This document shows, in pieces, positions 57,396 to 64,000 of a stretch of 64,000 bases of DNA. Location: positions 18,277 through 82,276 of the forward strand of contig JAVKIY010000002.1 in the NCBI GenBank assembly GCA_031459235.1. Reading direction: 5' to 3'. A program made the translations under genes and the position numbers. The notes beneath the pieces are model-generated. The model did not search any database, was not told the DNA's origin, and saw only the letters and a program-made list of their open reading frames with translations. This stretch comes from Fervidifonticultor_A tertius (GTDB lineage: Bacteria > Sysuimicrobiota > Sysuimicrobiia > Sysuimicrobiales > Humicultoraceae). Numbering within the stretch: the stretch's first letter is position 1; each line of letters begins with the position of its first letter.

Positions 57396-58322
57396 ATGAC
57401 TTTCGAGTGGGGCGCGGTCCCCATCATCGTGCAGCTCGTCTACCTCGAGGGCATCCTGTCCATCGACAACGCCGCGGTGCTGGGCGCGCTGGTTTCGCAC
57501 CTGCCGCACGGCGACGAGATCCCGTGGCCCCGACCGCTGCGGCTCCTGGCCAGGCCGGCGCACCGGCTGCTGGGCGGACAGCGGCTCGCCGCGCTCAAGA
57601 TCGGCCTGCTCGGCGCCTACCTGGGCCGCGGCTCCATGCTGTTTCTGGCGGCGTGGGTCGTGCGCAACCGCTGGCTCCTCTTCCTCGGCGCGGCCTACCT
57701 GATCTACCTGGCGCTCTCGCACTTCGGCGGGCACGCCGAGGCCGGCGTCGCGCGGTCACGGGGCCCCGACGCGCCCGCCGGGCTCGGGTTCTGGGCCGTC
57801 GTCCTCAACGTGGAGCTGGCCGACCTGGCGTTCAGCCTGGACAACGTGGTCGCGGCCGTCGCGCTCTCCCGCGAGATGTGGGTCATCCTGACCGGTGTGT
57901 TCCTGGGTATCGTGACCATGCGGTTCGCGGCCGGGGTCTTCGTGAGGCTCATCCAGCGGGAACCTGTCCTGAGGGCCGCGGCCTACCTGCTCGTGCTCGT
58001 GATCGGCCTGCAGTTGATGGCCGAGGAGTTCCTCGGCGCCCACCTCACGCACGGGGAGAAGTTCCTCATCTCGGCCGGCACGCTGGGGCTGAGCCTGCTC
58101 TACGCGCACACACCCCCCCTGCAGGCGCTTGGCCGCCGCATGGCGTGGCTCCGGCTCCTACTGGCGGCCGTGATGGCGGGCGCGCGGTGGCTGCTGACCC
58201 CGCTGGTGTGGAGCACGCGCCTGCTCGCCCGCGGCGTCGGGGGACTGCTGCGTGGCCAGCGGCCGCCGGTGCTGGTCGATTCGGTGACCGGCCCGCCGCC
58301 CGGACGCGATGGGGGCGCCTAG
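57396..58322 (+). CDS. TerC-family (DUF475-like) membrane protein
   Basis: A 308-residue membrane protein with about seven segments. The family's acidic membrane motifs are present: VYLEGILSIDNAAVLG in the first segment and NVELADLAFSLDNVVAAVAL in the middle, both with Asp-Asn pairs. It has LMAEEFLGAHL and a Pro/Gly-rich cytoplasmic tail. TerC-type proteins handle metal ions (manganese or calcium export) in membranes. It follows GGGAG and overlaps the next gene by 14 bases. Confidence 0.88.
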   Translation: MTFEWGAVPIIVQLVYLEGILSIDNAAVLGALVSHLPHGDEIPWPRPLRLLARPAHRLLGGQRLAALKIGLLGAYLGRGSMLFLAAWVVRNRWLLFLGAAYLIYLALSHFGGHAEAGVARSRGPDAPAGLGFWAVVLNVELADLAFSLDNVVAAVALSREMWVILTGVFLGIVTMRFAAGVFVRLIQREPVLRAAAYLLVLVIGLQLMAEEFLGAHLTHGEKFLISAGTLGLSLLYAHTPPLQALGRRMAWLRLLLAAVMAGARWLLTPLVWSTRLLARGVGGLLRGQRPPVLVDSVTGPPPGRDGGA

Positions 58323-59013
58323 GCCGACGGCGCTCGTCGTCCCCCGCCTCACCCCGCTGTTTTGCGCGACGCGGCTCCTCGTCCGCGGGCTGCTGCGGCT
58401 GTGGGTCCGGTTCCGCGTGGAGGGGATCGGCCGCTACCCCGCCGGCCCCGCGGTCATCGTCGCGAACCACCCGAGTGCGCTCGACCCGATGTTCATCGCC
58501 GCGGCGGTGCCCGATCGCGTGCTGTTCCTCGCGGCGCGCGAGTTCCTGGCGTGGCCGCTCGTGGGCTGGGCGATGCGCGCCTACGGGTGCATCCCGGTGC
58601 GGCGCGGGGGCGTGGACACCGGGGCGGTCCGCCTGGCGCTGCGCGCGCTCGCGGCCGGCGTGAAGGTGGGTGTCTTCCCCGAGGGGCGCGTGAGCCCGAC
58701 GCCGGGGCCGCTGCGGCCGGGCGCCGGCATGCTCGCCGCCGTCGCGGGCGTCCCGCTGCTGCCGGTCGCGGTGATCGGAAGCGGGCGAGCGTTTCCGCTG
58801 GGCGCCCGCTACCTGCGGCCGGCGCGCGTGATCGTGAAGATCGGTGCGACGCTGCCCCCGCCGGGCGCGGGAGGAGGCGGTGGGCGGGGCCAGGGACGGG
58901 AGGCCCCGGTGGGGGAGGCCATGGCTTGGGTGTTCGCGGAGGCCGGAGGGGGCGTCGGCGTCCGGCGGCGCTGGCGACATGTCCTTCATGAGCTGGATGG
59001 GGCTCCACGATGA
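58309..59013 (+). CDS. 1-acyl-glycerol-3-phosphate acyltransferase family (PlsC-like)
   Basis: A 234-residue membrane-associated acyltransferase for phospholipid synthesis. Block I is VANHPSALDPMF, with the HX4D catalytic pair; block III is VGVFPEGRVSP; and block IV is VPLLPVAVIG. The C-terminus has a Gly-rich stretch. Typical length. It overlaps the TerC gene end. Confidence 0.9.
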   Translation: MGAPRPTALVVPRLTPLFCATRLLVRGLLRLWVRFRVEGIGRYPAGPAVIVANHPSALDPMFIAAAVPDRVLFLAAREFLAWPLVGWAMRAYGCIPVRRGGVDTGAVRLALRALAAGVKVGVFPEGRVSPTPGPLRPGAGMLAAVAGVPLLPVAVIGSGRAFPLGARYLRPARVIVKIGATLPPPGAGGGGGRGQGREAPVGEAMAWVFAEAGGGVGVRRRWRHVLHELDGAPR

Positions 59014-59117
59014 AGCTGCGGGAGGAGGCCCTGGCCGGCAGGCCGGCCGCCTCGATCCGCAGGGCCCGGATCGGCGACGTGGAACTGATGGGCGCTGCTG
59101 GCAGCGGGAGGCACATC

Positions 59118-60227
59118 ATGCCCCAATCCAGACAGGGCGGCGCCATGAGCCTGCTCGAGCGCTCGCCGTTGCTCGGCTTCGCGATCCTGACCGTCGTCGC
59201 GGCGCTGGCGAGCTGGGCGATCTACGCGCTGACGTCGTGGGTGTCCGAGGGCGGCGTGCGCCTCACCGAGGACCTGGCCGCGCCGGTCGCGGTGGTGCTC
59301 GGGACCGCCGTGGCCTTCGGCGGGTCGATCGTCGCCATCTTTCTGGCCGCCTACGCGCTTCGGCTGCAGCGCCAGCAGGACCAGCGCAACGACCTCCAGG
59401 TGCAGGTCGAACTGCTCGACCTGCTGGCGGAGCAGTCGAGCCACTTCCTCAAGCCCTACGCAGAGATGCTGCGACACCTCCGCGAGCTGGGCGGCGTCGT
59501 CGAGCTCCACAGCGACCTGATCTGGACGAGCCTCGACCGGAGCAAGGCGACGCAGGTGGACCCGCAGTTCGCCCGGGCCGTCTCGCCGGTCCTGAGCGAC
59601 GTCGCGGAGCGTCTCACGCGGGTCGCCGCCAGTCTCGACACCCTCTACGTGAACGCCAGCTCCAACGCGTTTGCGAACGCCATCTTCCGAGGCACCTTCG
59701 GGGTGCGCCAGTGGTCGCCGCTGGCCCTCCCGGGCGGGCCGCGCGTCTCGCTGGCGTCGCTGCCGACGATCTCGATCATGCTCAACAGGTACGCCGACCA
59801 TCTCCGCGATCTGACCATGCTGCACAACGGTGGGCGCGACGCGTACATGGGGGTCGTGCAGGCCCGGCTGATGGCCAACTCCTGCCGCGCAGACGACGGG
59901 AGCGAGTTCGACCACGCGGCCGTCCGCAACTTCCTGCTGCTCGGATTCCTGGTGCCGGGCGCGTTCGGGCTGAGCGAACTCCAGTCGGGTGCCGAGATCC
60001 GGCCGCCGCTGTCGGAGCTAGTCTACCAGCTCGCGAGCGCGTACTCGGAGCAGGCGTTCCGGACGAGCCTGCAGGGATTGTTCTCCGCGAACCCGGCGCT
60101 GGCCGCGGTGCTCGACAAGCTCCAGGAGTTCGCCCCGCACCCGCTCGACCCGACGATGCGGGAGTACCTGGACGTCTACGGGCGGCTGCGGCCGCGGCTG
60201 AGGATGACGGCGAACGGGTTCGTTTGA
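59118..60227 (+). CDS. Membrane protein of unknown function with long helical soluble domain
   Basis: I do not recognise the family. ATG 59118 has GGGAGG 6 bases upstream; ATG 59010, which overlaps the PlsC stop, would add 36 residues. From 59118 it is 369 residues. Two membrane segments (about residues 15-35 and 55-85: FAILTVVAALASWAIYAL and VAVVLGTAVAFGGSIVAIFLA) are followed by LRLQRQQDQRNDLQVQVELL, a likely coiled coil, and about 270 mostly helical residues. The C-terminal part has no obvious catalytic motif. The layout suggests an anchored cytoplasmic scaffold or sensor. Confidence 0.75.
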   Translation: MPQSRQGGAMSLLERSPLLGFAILTVVAALASWAIYALTSWVSEGGVRLTEDLAAPVAVVLGTAVAFGGSIVAIFLAAYALRLQRQQDQRNDLQVQVELLDLLAEQSSHFLKPYAEMLRHLRELGGVVELHSDLIWTSLDRSKATQVDPQFARAVSPVLSDVAERLTRVAASLDTLYVNASSNAFANAIFRGTFGVRQWSPLALPGGPRVSLASLPTISIMLNRYADHLRDLTMLHNGGRDAYMGVVQARLMANSCRADDGSEFDHAAVRNFLLLGFLVPGAFGLSELQSGAEIRPPLSELVYQLASAYSEQAFRTSLQGLFSANPALAAVLDKLQEFAPHPLDPTMREYLDVYGRLRPRLRMTANGFV

Positions 60228-60254
60228 GCGTTGCTGCGGCAGGGGCTCGACGGC

Positions 60255-60278
60255 CGAACTCGTCCCGGGACGAGTTCG
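60255..60278. repeat. 24-bp perfect palindrome after the unknown membrane gene
   Basis: The halves are CGAACTCGTCCC and GGGACGAGTTCG, joined with no spacer, starting 28 bases after the stop of the upstream gene. As RNA it would need a loop of 3-4 bases, leaving a stem of 10 pairs. It has no T-run, so it may be a transcription end without U-tract or a protein-binding site. Confidence 0.65.
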
Positions 60279-60304
60279 ACATCCCTGCTCGGCACCGCGT
60301 CGCC

Positions 60305-60334
60305 TTGACAGGGCCGCCGCGCGTCTGGTACTAC
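60305..60334 (+). promoter_or_regulatory. Promoter-like pair upstream of the DUF4395 gene
   Basis: Perfect TTGACA (60305-60310), an 18-base spacer, then TACTAC (60329-60334), a poor -10 match. It would start a transcript about 215 bases before the next gene, leaving room for a leader or small RNA. Confidence 0.35.
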
Positions 60335-60555
60335 TTCGGTAACTCCAGAGCGCAGTCGATGCCGATCACTCTTTCGCTCTCGGCGCGGACCCGCAGTCCG
60401 TACACCCCTCGACAGTGCATCTGTCCGAGGCGGAGGCGGGAGCGCGCCTTCGCCTGACCCTCTCGCGCGCCGCGGGAGTCCTCCACCGTACCGTCAGGCC
60501 ATCTGCGCGCCCGTCCTCCGCATGGGCTCCGAGATGACCCGCGGGGGTGAAGGAC

Positions 60556-60999
60556 ATGGCGGCTCAGCTGGTCGATCGTACCGCAATCAGGTTCGCGCAG
60601 ACACTCGTGGTAGGCGGTGTGGCGCTAGCGGCGGCACTGGGCGCCGCATGGCCGCTCGCCGTGCTCGCGGCCGCGCTGGCGGCGAGCGCAGCCGCGCCGG
60701 CGCGGAGCCCGCTGCGCGCGCTCTACGCGCGCGTGGCGGTGCCGCTGCGGCTCGTCCGGCCGAATCCCGTGCCGGACGACCCGGCGCCGCACCGGTTCGC
60801 GCAGGGCGTGGGCGCCGCGGTCCTGGCGCTGGCGACGGTGGCGTTCGCCGCCGGGTCCCCGGCCGCGGGCTGGACGCTGGCGGCGCTGGTCGGGGCCCTG
60901 GCGCTGCTCAACCTCACCCGGGGATTCTGCGCCGGGTGCTTCCTCTATGGATGGCTGGTCCGGCTCGGGTGGTTCCGGTTGTTCCCGCGACAGGGGTAG
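60556..60999 (+). CDS. DUF4395 membrane protein
   Basis: A 147-residue protein with four hydrophobic segments. It has the family's DRTAIRFAQ opening, PHRFAQGVGAA in the middle, and the C-terminal NLTRGFCAGCFLYG, with the conserved CxxC. Members occur next to thioredoxin-like genes and may take part in membrane redox chemistry, but the function is not established. GTG 60547 is an alternative start. Confidence 0.87.
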   Translation: MAAQLVDRTAIRFAQTLVVGGVALAAALGAAWPLAVLAAALAASAAAPARSPLRALYARVAVPLRLVRPNPVPDDPAPHRFAQGVGAAVLALATVAFAAGSPAAGWTLAALVGALALLNLTRGFCAGCFLYGWLVRLGWFRLFPRQG

Positions 61000-61035
61000 G
61001 GAACCGTCGCCCTGTGCGTGGAACCATAGGAGGCT

Positions 61036-62478
61036 ATGGCGACCGACGCGCAGGCGTTCGTCAAGGAGATCCCGAGCAAGTCCGAGCAGTTCTCGGAGTG
61101 GTACACGGCTGTCTGCCTGAAGGCCGAGCTGGCCGACTACTCGCCGGTGCGCGGCTGCATGGTCGTGCGGCCGTACGGCTACGCGCTGTGGGAGAACATG
61201 CAGCGCTGGCTCGACGACCGGTTCAAGGCCACCGGCCACGTCACGGCGTACTTCCCGCTCTTTGTGCCCGAGGCGTTTCTCAAGAAGGAAGCCGAGCACG
61301 TCGAGGGCTTCGCCCCGCAGGTGGCGTGGGTGACCCACGGTGGCGACGAGAAGCTGGCCGAGCGGCTCGCGGTGCGGCCGACCTCGGAAGCGATCATCAT
61401 GCCGATGTATGCCAGGTGGATTCAGTCGTACCGCGACCTGCCGGTGCTGCTCCTGCAGTGGTGCAGCGTGGTGCGGTGGGAGAAGGCGACGCGGTTGTTC
61501 CTGCGCACCGCCGAGTTCCTCTGGCACGAGGGGCATACCGCGCACGCCACGAGCGAGGAGGCCGATGCGGAGTGCCGGACGATCCTCGAAATCTACCGGC
61601 AACTCCTGGAGGACGTGCTCGCGATCCCGGTGCTGGTGGGCAAGAAGCCGCCCTCCGAGAAGTTCGCCGGCGGTGACTGGACGTACACCCTCGAGGCGCT
61701 CATGCCGGACCGCCAGGCGATCCAGGCGGGCACCAGCCACTTCCTGGGGCAGAACTTCGCGAAGGCGTTCGGCGTGAAGTTCCTGGACCGCGACAACGTC
61801 GAGAAGCCGGTGTGGACGACGTCATGGGCGGTCACGACGCGGCTGGTCGGCTCGCTGGTCATGGCACACGGCGACGACCGCGGCCTGGCGTTGCCGCCGC
61901 GCATCGCGCCGATCCAGGTGGTCATCGTGCCGATCCCGGGCAAGGAGCGCGAGAAGGTCCTGGCCGCGGCCCGGGCGCTGGCCGAGCGCCTCAAGGCCGT
62001 GGCGCGCGTCCGGCTCGACGACCGCGACGAGTACACGCCGGGGTGGAAGTTCAACGACTGGGAGATGCGCGGCGTCCCGCTGCGCCTGGAGATCGGGCCG
62101 CGCGACGTCGCGGCGAACCAGGCGGTGCTGGTGCGGCGGACCGGCGGGCCGAAGGCGACAGTCGCGATCGAGGGCGTCGAGCAGGCGGTCGCCCGGGCGC
62201 TCGACGAGGTGCAGGGCGAGTACTACGCGCGGGGCAAGGCCTTCCTCGACGAGCACACCCTGAGCGTCGCGACCATGGAGGCGCTGGAGGAAGCAATGCG
62301 CGAGCGCCGCGGGTTCGTGCGCACGAACTGGTGCGGCGACCAGGCGTGCGAGGACGCGATCCGAGCGCGCACCGGTGCGTCGCCGCGGGTCATCCCGCTG
62401 GACGACCGGCCGCAGGGGGCGTGTCTGGTGTGTGGGCGGCCGTCAACGGCGACCGTCTATTACGCGCGGGCCTACTGA
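61036..62478 (+). CDS. proS: Prolyl-tRNA synthetase, archaeal/eukaryotic-like type
   Basis: Charges tRNA-Pro. The 480-residue class II synthetase has motif 1 RGCMVVRPYGYALWE, motif 2 CSVVRWEKATRLFLRTAEFLW (quoted in two parts: CSVVRWEKATR and LFLRTAEFLWHEG), RPTSEAIIMPMY, and motif 3 TTRLVGSLVMAHGDDRGL in two parts. An anticodon-binding domain (about 290-390) and a zinc-type C-terminal domain (CGDQAC and CLVCG) follow. It lacks the editing insertion of the bacterial-type enzyme, which is about 570 residues. AGGAGG is only 2 bases from the ATG, a tight spacing. Confidence 0.94.
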   Translation: MATDAQAFVKEIPSKSEQFSEWYTAVCLKAELADYSPVRGCMVVRPYGYALWENMQRWLDDRFKATGHVTAYFPLFVPEAFLKKEAEHVEGFAPQVAWVTHGGDEKLAERLAVRPTSEAIIMPMYARWIQSYRDLPVLLLQWCSVVRWEKATRLFLRTAEFLWHEGHTAHATSEEADAECRTILEIYRQLLEDVLAIPVLVGKKPPSEKFAGGDWTYTLEALMPDRQAIQAGTSHFLGQNFAKAFGVKFLDRDNVEKPVWTTSWAVTTRLVGSLVMAHGDDRGLALPPRIAPIQVVIVPIPGKEREKVLAAARALAERLKAVARVRLDDRDEYTPGWKFNDWEMRGVPLRLEIGPRDVAANQAVLVRRTGGPKATVAIEGVEQAVARALDEVQGEYYARGKAFLDEHTLSVATMEALEEAMRERRGFVRTNWCGDQACEDAIRARTGASPRVIPLDDRPQGACLVCGRPSTATVYYARAY

Positions 62479-62537
62479 GCCCCGGTCATTGCCACGACGA
62501 TCCTGTCTCGGTCCGCGCTGGGGAGAGGGGGAGGACC

Positions 62538-63656
62538 GTGACGACCCCGACGCGCACGCTCGCGATCACTGCCGCCACCGTGGTCGTGCTGCTGGCAGCG
62601 CCGCTGGCCGCGCAGACGCCCTCTGGCGGTTCCGAGTGGAAGACCGACTTCTCGAAGGCCGCCGTGCCGCTCAACGAGATCCGCGCCGGTGGCCCGCCCA
62701 AGGACGGCATCCCGCCGATCGACCGGCCAAAGTTTCAGACGGTCGCCGAGGCCGCGGCCTGGCTACGGCCTAACGAGCCCGTCATCTACTTCGAGCGCGC
62801 CGGCGACGCCCGGGCCTACCCGCTGCAGATCCTCATCTGGCACGAGATCGTTAACGACGTGGTCGGCGGGGTGCCGGCTGCGGTCACCTTCTGCCCGCTG
62901 TGCAACACGTCCATCACCTTCGACCGTCGGCTCGAGGGCACGACGTACGACTTCGGAACGACCGGCCGGTTGTACCGGAGTGCGCTCGTGATGTACGACC
63001 GACAGACCGAGAGCTGGTGGTGGCAGGTTTCAGGCGAGGCCCTGGTCGGCACGCTGGTCGGGAAGCGGCTGACCGTGCTCCCCTCGCAGATCGTCTCGTT
63101 CGAGGCGTTCCGCGCCGCGCACCCCGCCGGCCGGGTGCTCTCGCGCGATACCGGTCACGTCCGGCGCTACGGCCAGAACCCCTATGTCGGCTACGACGAC
63201 ATCAACGCCTCGCCGTTTCTCTACGCCGGGCCGCGCGACCCGCGCCTGCGGCCGATGGAGCGCGTGGTGACCGTATCGATCGGCGGAGAGCACGCGGCCT
63301 ACCCGTTCAGCGTGCTGGCGCAGGTCGGGGTGGTGCACGACCAGGTGGGCGGCGTCCCGATTGTCGTCCTCCACCAGACGGGGACCTCGTCCGCCCTCGA
63401 CCAGGGCGACATCGCGGCTTCGCGCGACGTCGGCGCGGCCGCGGTGTTCTCGCCCGTGGTGGACGGCCGGCGGCTGACCTTCAAGGCGCGCGACGGACGG
63501 TTCGCCGATGACCAGACTGGCAGCGCCTGGACGATCCTCGGCCGGGCTGTCCAGGGGCGCCTGGCCGGCCGGCAGCTCGAGCCGGTCGTCCACGGCAACC
63601 ACTTCTGGTTCTCCTGGGTCTCCTACCGGCCGCAGACGCGGGTGTACCGGCCGTAG
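62538..63656 (+). CDS. DUF3179-domain exported protein
   Basis: A 372-residue protein from GTG 62538. A signal peptide (about 1-27, TAATVVVLLAAPLAAQ) is followed by the DUF3179 region: IPPIDRPKF, YFERAGDARAYPLQILIWHE, VTFCPLCNTSITFDR, YDFGTTGRLYRSALVMYDR and LVGKRLTVLPSQ. The CPLC motif with a nearby His suggests a metal or redox site. Function is not established. Its stop overlaps the next start. Confidence 0.88.
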   Translation: MTTPTRTLAITAATVVVLLAAPLAAQTPSGGSEWKTDFSKAAVPLNEIRAGGPPKDGIPPIDRPKFQTVAEAAAWLRPNEPVIYFERAGDARAYPLQILIWHEIVNDVVGGVPAAVTFCPLCNTSITFDRRLEGTTYDFGTTGRLYRSALVMYDRQTESWWWQVSGEALVGTLVGKRLTVLPSQIVSFEAFRAAHPAGRVLSRDTGHVRRYGQNPYVGYDDINASPFLYAGPRDPRLRPMERVVTVSIGGEHAAYPFSVLAQVGVVHDQVGGVPIVVLHQTGTSSALDQGDIAASRDVGAAAVFSPVVDGRRLTFKARDGRFADDQTGSAWTILGRAVQGRLAGRQLEPVVHGNHFWFSWVSYRPQTRVYRP

Positions 63657-64000
63657 TGCGCCACCTGATCCTTGCGCGCCCGATCGTCTTCCTGGACCTC
63701 GAGACCACCGGGCCCAACCCGGCCACCGACCGCATCGTCGAGCTCTCCATGGTCCGCGTGCGCCCCGGCGGCGACCGGGACGCGCTGACCCGGCGCGTCA
63801 ACCCGGGCATCCCGATCCCGCCCGAGGCCACGGCGGTGCACGGCATCACCGACGCCGACGTGGCCGGCGCGCCCCGGTTCCCCGCGATCGCGGCCGAGGT
63901 GCTCGCGTTCATCGGCGAGGGCGATCTGGCCGGGTTCAACGTGCAGCGGTTCGACCTGCCCGTGCTCCACCGCGAGCTGGCGGGCGCGGGCAAGCGCCTG
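63656..64000 (+). CDS. DnaQ-type 3'-5' exonuclease, N-terminal part
   Basis: Cut by the window end; 115 codons visible. GTG 63656 overlaps the DUF3179 stop. ExoI motif FLDLETTGPNPATDRIVEL gives the DxE pair, and ExoII has VHGITDADVAG and GFNVQRFDLPVLHRE, which carries the Asn/Asp. It is either the epsilon proofreading subunit, a UvrB-associated nuclease or an RNase T-like enzyme. Orientation and overlap suggest cotranscription with the gene before. Confidence 0.88.
   Translation, partial: MRHLILARPIVFLDLETTGPNPATDRIVELSMVRVRPGGDRDALTRRVNPGIPIPPEATAVHGITDADVAGAPRFPAIAAEVLAFIGEGDLAGFNVQRFDLPVLHRELAGAGKRL

Larger units (their letters stand above)
60228..60555 (+). other. 328-base gap without a supported gene
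   Basis: The longest gene-free stretch in the window. It holds a 24-base perfect palindrome (60255-60278) and a promoter-like pair (60305-60334). A 29-codon minus-strand frame (60331-60420), ending IGIDCALELPK, looks protein-like and continues upstream without a stop for at least 30 more codons, but no family or ribosome site is visible. No tRNA or riboswitch was recognised. It may hide a short RNA or a decayed gene. Confidence 0.5.

Noticed and set aside
60331..60420. Small minus-strand gene (29 codons) in the 60228-60555 gap
   Set aside because: The peptide looks protein-like, but there is no ribosome site, family match or clear start, so it is only mentioned.

Overview
The window is GC-rich bacterial chromosome, densely packed. 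Neighbouring genes commonly overlap by 4 bases (ATGA or GTGA), and GTG starts are frequent. I see no tRNA, rRNA, CRISPR array, insertion sequence or phage gene. About 58 protein genes are supported, two of them cut by the window edges, plus one broken toxin gene. The lineage cannot be fixed from the window alone. The tmk-darA-holB order, a Ycf45-type R3H ATPase, an archaeal-type phosphoglycerate mutase (ApgM), a ProS of the archaeal/eukaryotic-like type and a likely outer-membrane beta-barrel protein suggest a deep-branching, uncultivated high-GC lineage. The metabolism looks like that of a soil or sediment heterotroph scavenging organic acids, amides and N-heterocycles.

Layout. (1) 1-18889, plus strand: one long catabolic and transport cluster. 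In order it holds an ABC permease end, M24 and M20 hydrolases, a GntR/FCD regulator, an LLM flavin oxidoreductase, a DegT-type PLP enzyme, an M29/NicX-like metalloenzyme, a cupin, a class V aminotransferase close to pyridoxamine-pyruvate aminotransferase, a dehydrogenase very close to the vitamin B6 catabolic FHMPC dehydrogenase, a class II aldolase-type decarboxylase candidate, a molybdenum hydroxylase large subunit, an Fe3+/thiamine-type ABC transporter, a HAD hydrolase and a second Mo hydroxylase. The central trio (6924-9803) matches three steps of bacterial vitamin B6 breakdown, so the cluster probably degrades a B6-like substituted pyridine by a variant route. (2) 18897-25971, minus: a third Mo hydroxylase with a complete Liv-type ABC importer. 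(3) 26050-28678, plus: an AIR-synthase-like protein and an orphan peptide/nickel-type binding protein with its own promoter. (4) 28696-32524, plus: a housekeeping operon (Ycf45-like ATPase, tmk, c-di-AMP receptor darA, holB). (5) 32564-42479, minus: a VapC remnant, an rRNA methyltransferase, hydantoinase/oxoprolinase HyuB and HyuA, a PotABCD-type importer and an IclR regulator. (6) 42563-46866, minus: a universal stress protein, a small zinc-ribbon membrane protein, an alpha/beta hydrolase, endonuclease IV and an SLC13-type transporter. (7) 46950-64000, mixed: a DMT exporter, a Cys/Met PLP enzyme, an outer-membrane-like protein, a HAD, a MaoC dehydratase, a GntR regulator with a clear operator, ddl-dapF-apgM, citrate synthase, TerC, PlsC, membrane proteins, proS, a DUF3179 protein and the start of a DnaQ-type exonuclease.

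How the genes work together. Regions 1, 2 and 5 each pair an importer with intracellular oxidising or hydrolysing enzymes and, in two cases, a local regulator: these look like self-contained uptake-and-degradation modules. Regions 4 and 7 carry core functions (DNA replication, cell wall precursors, glycolysis/TCA, translation).

Functions are assigned from protein motifs and remembered family sequences; no search was run.
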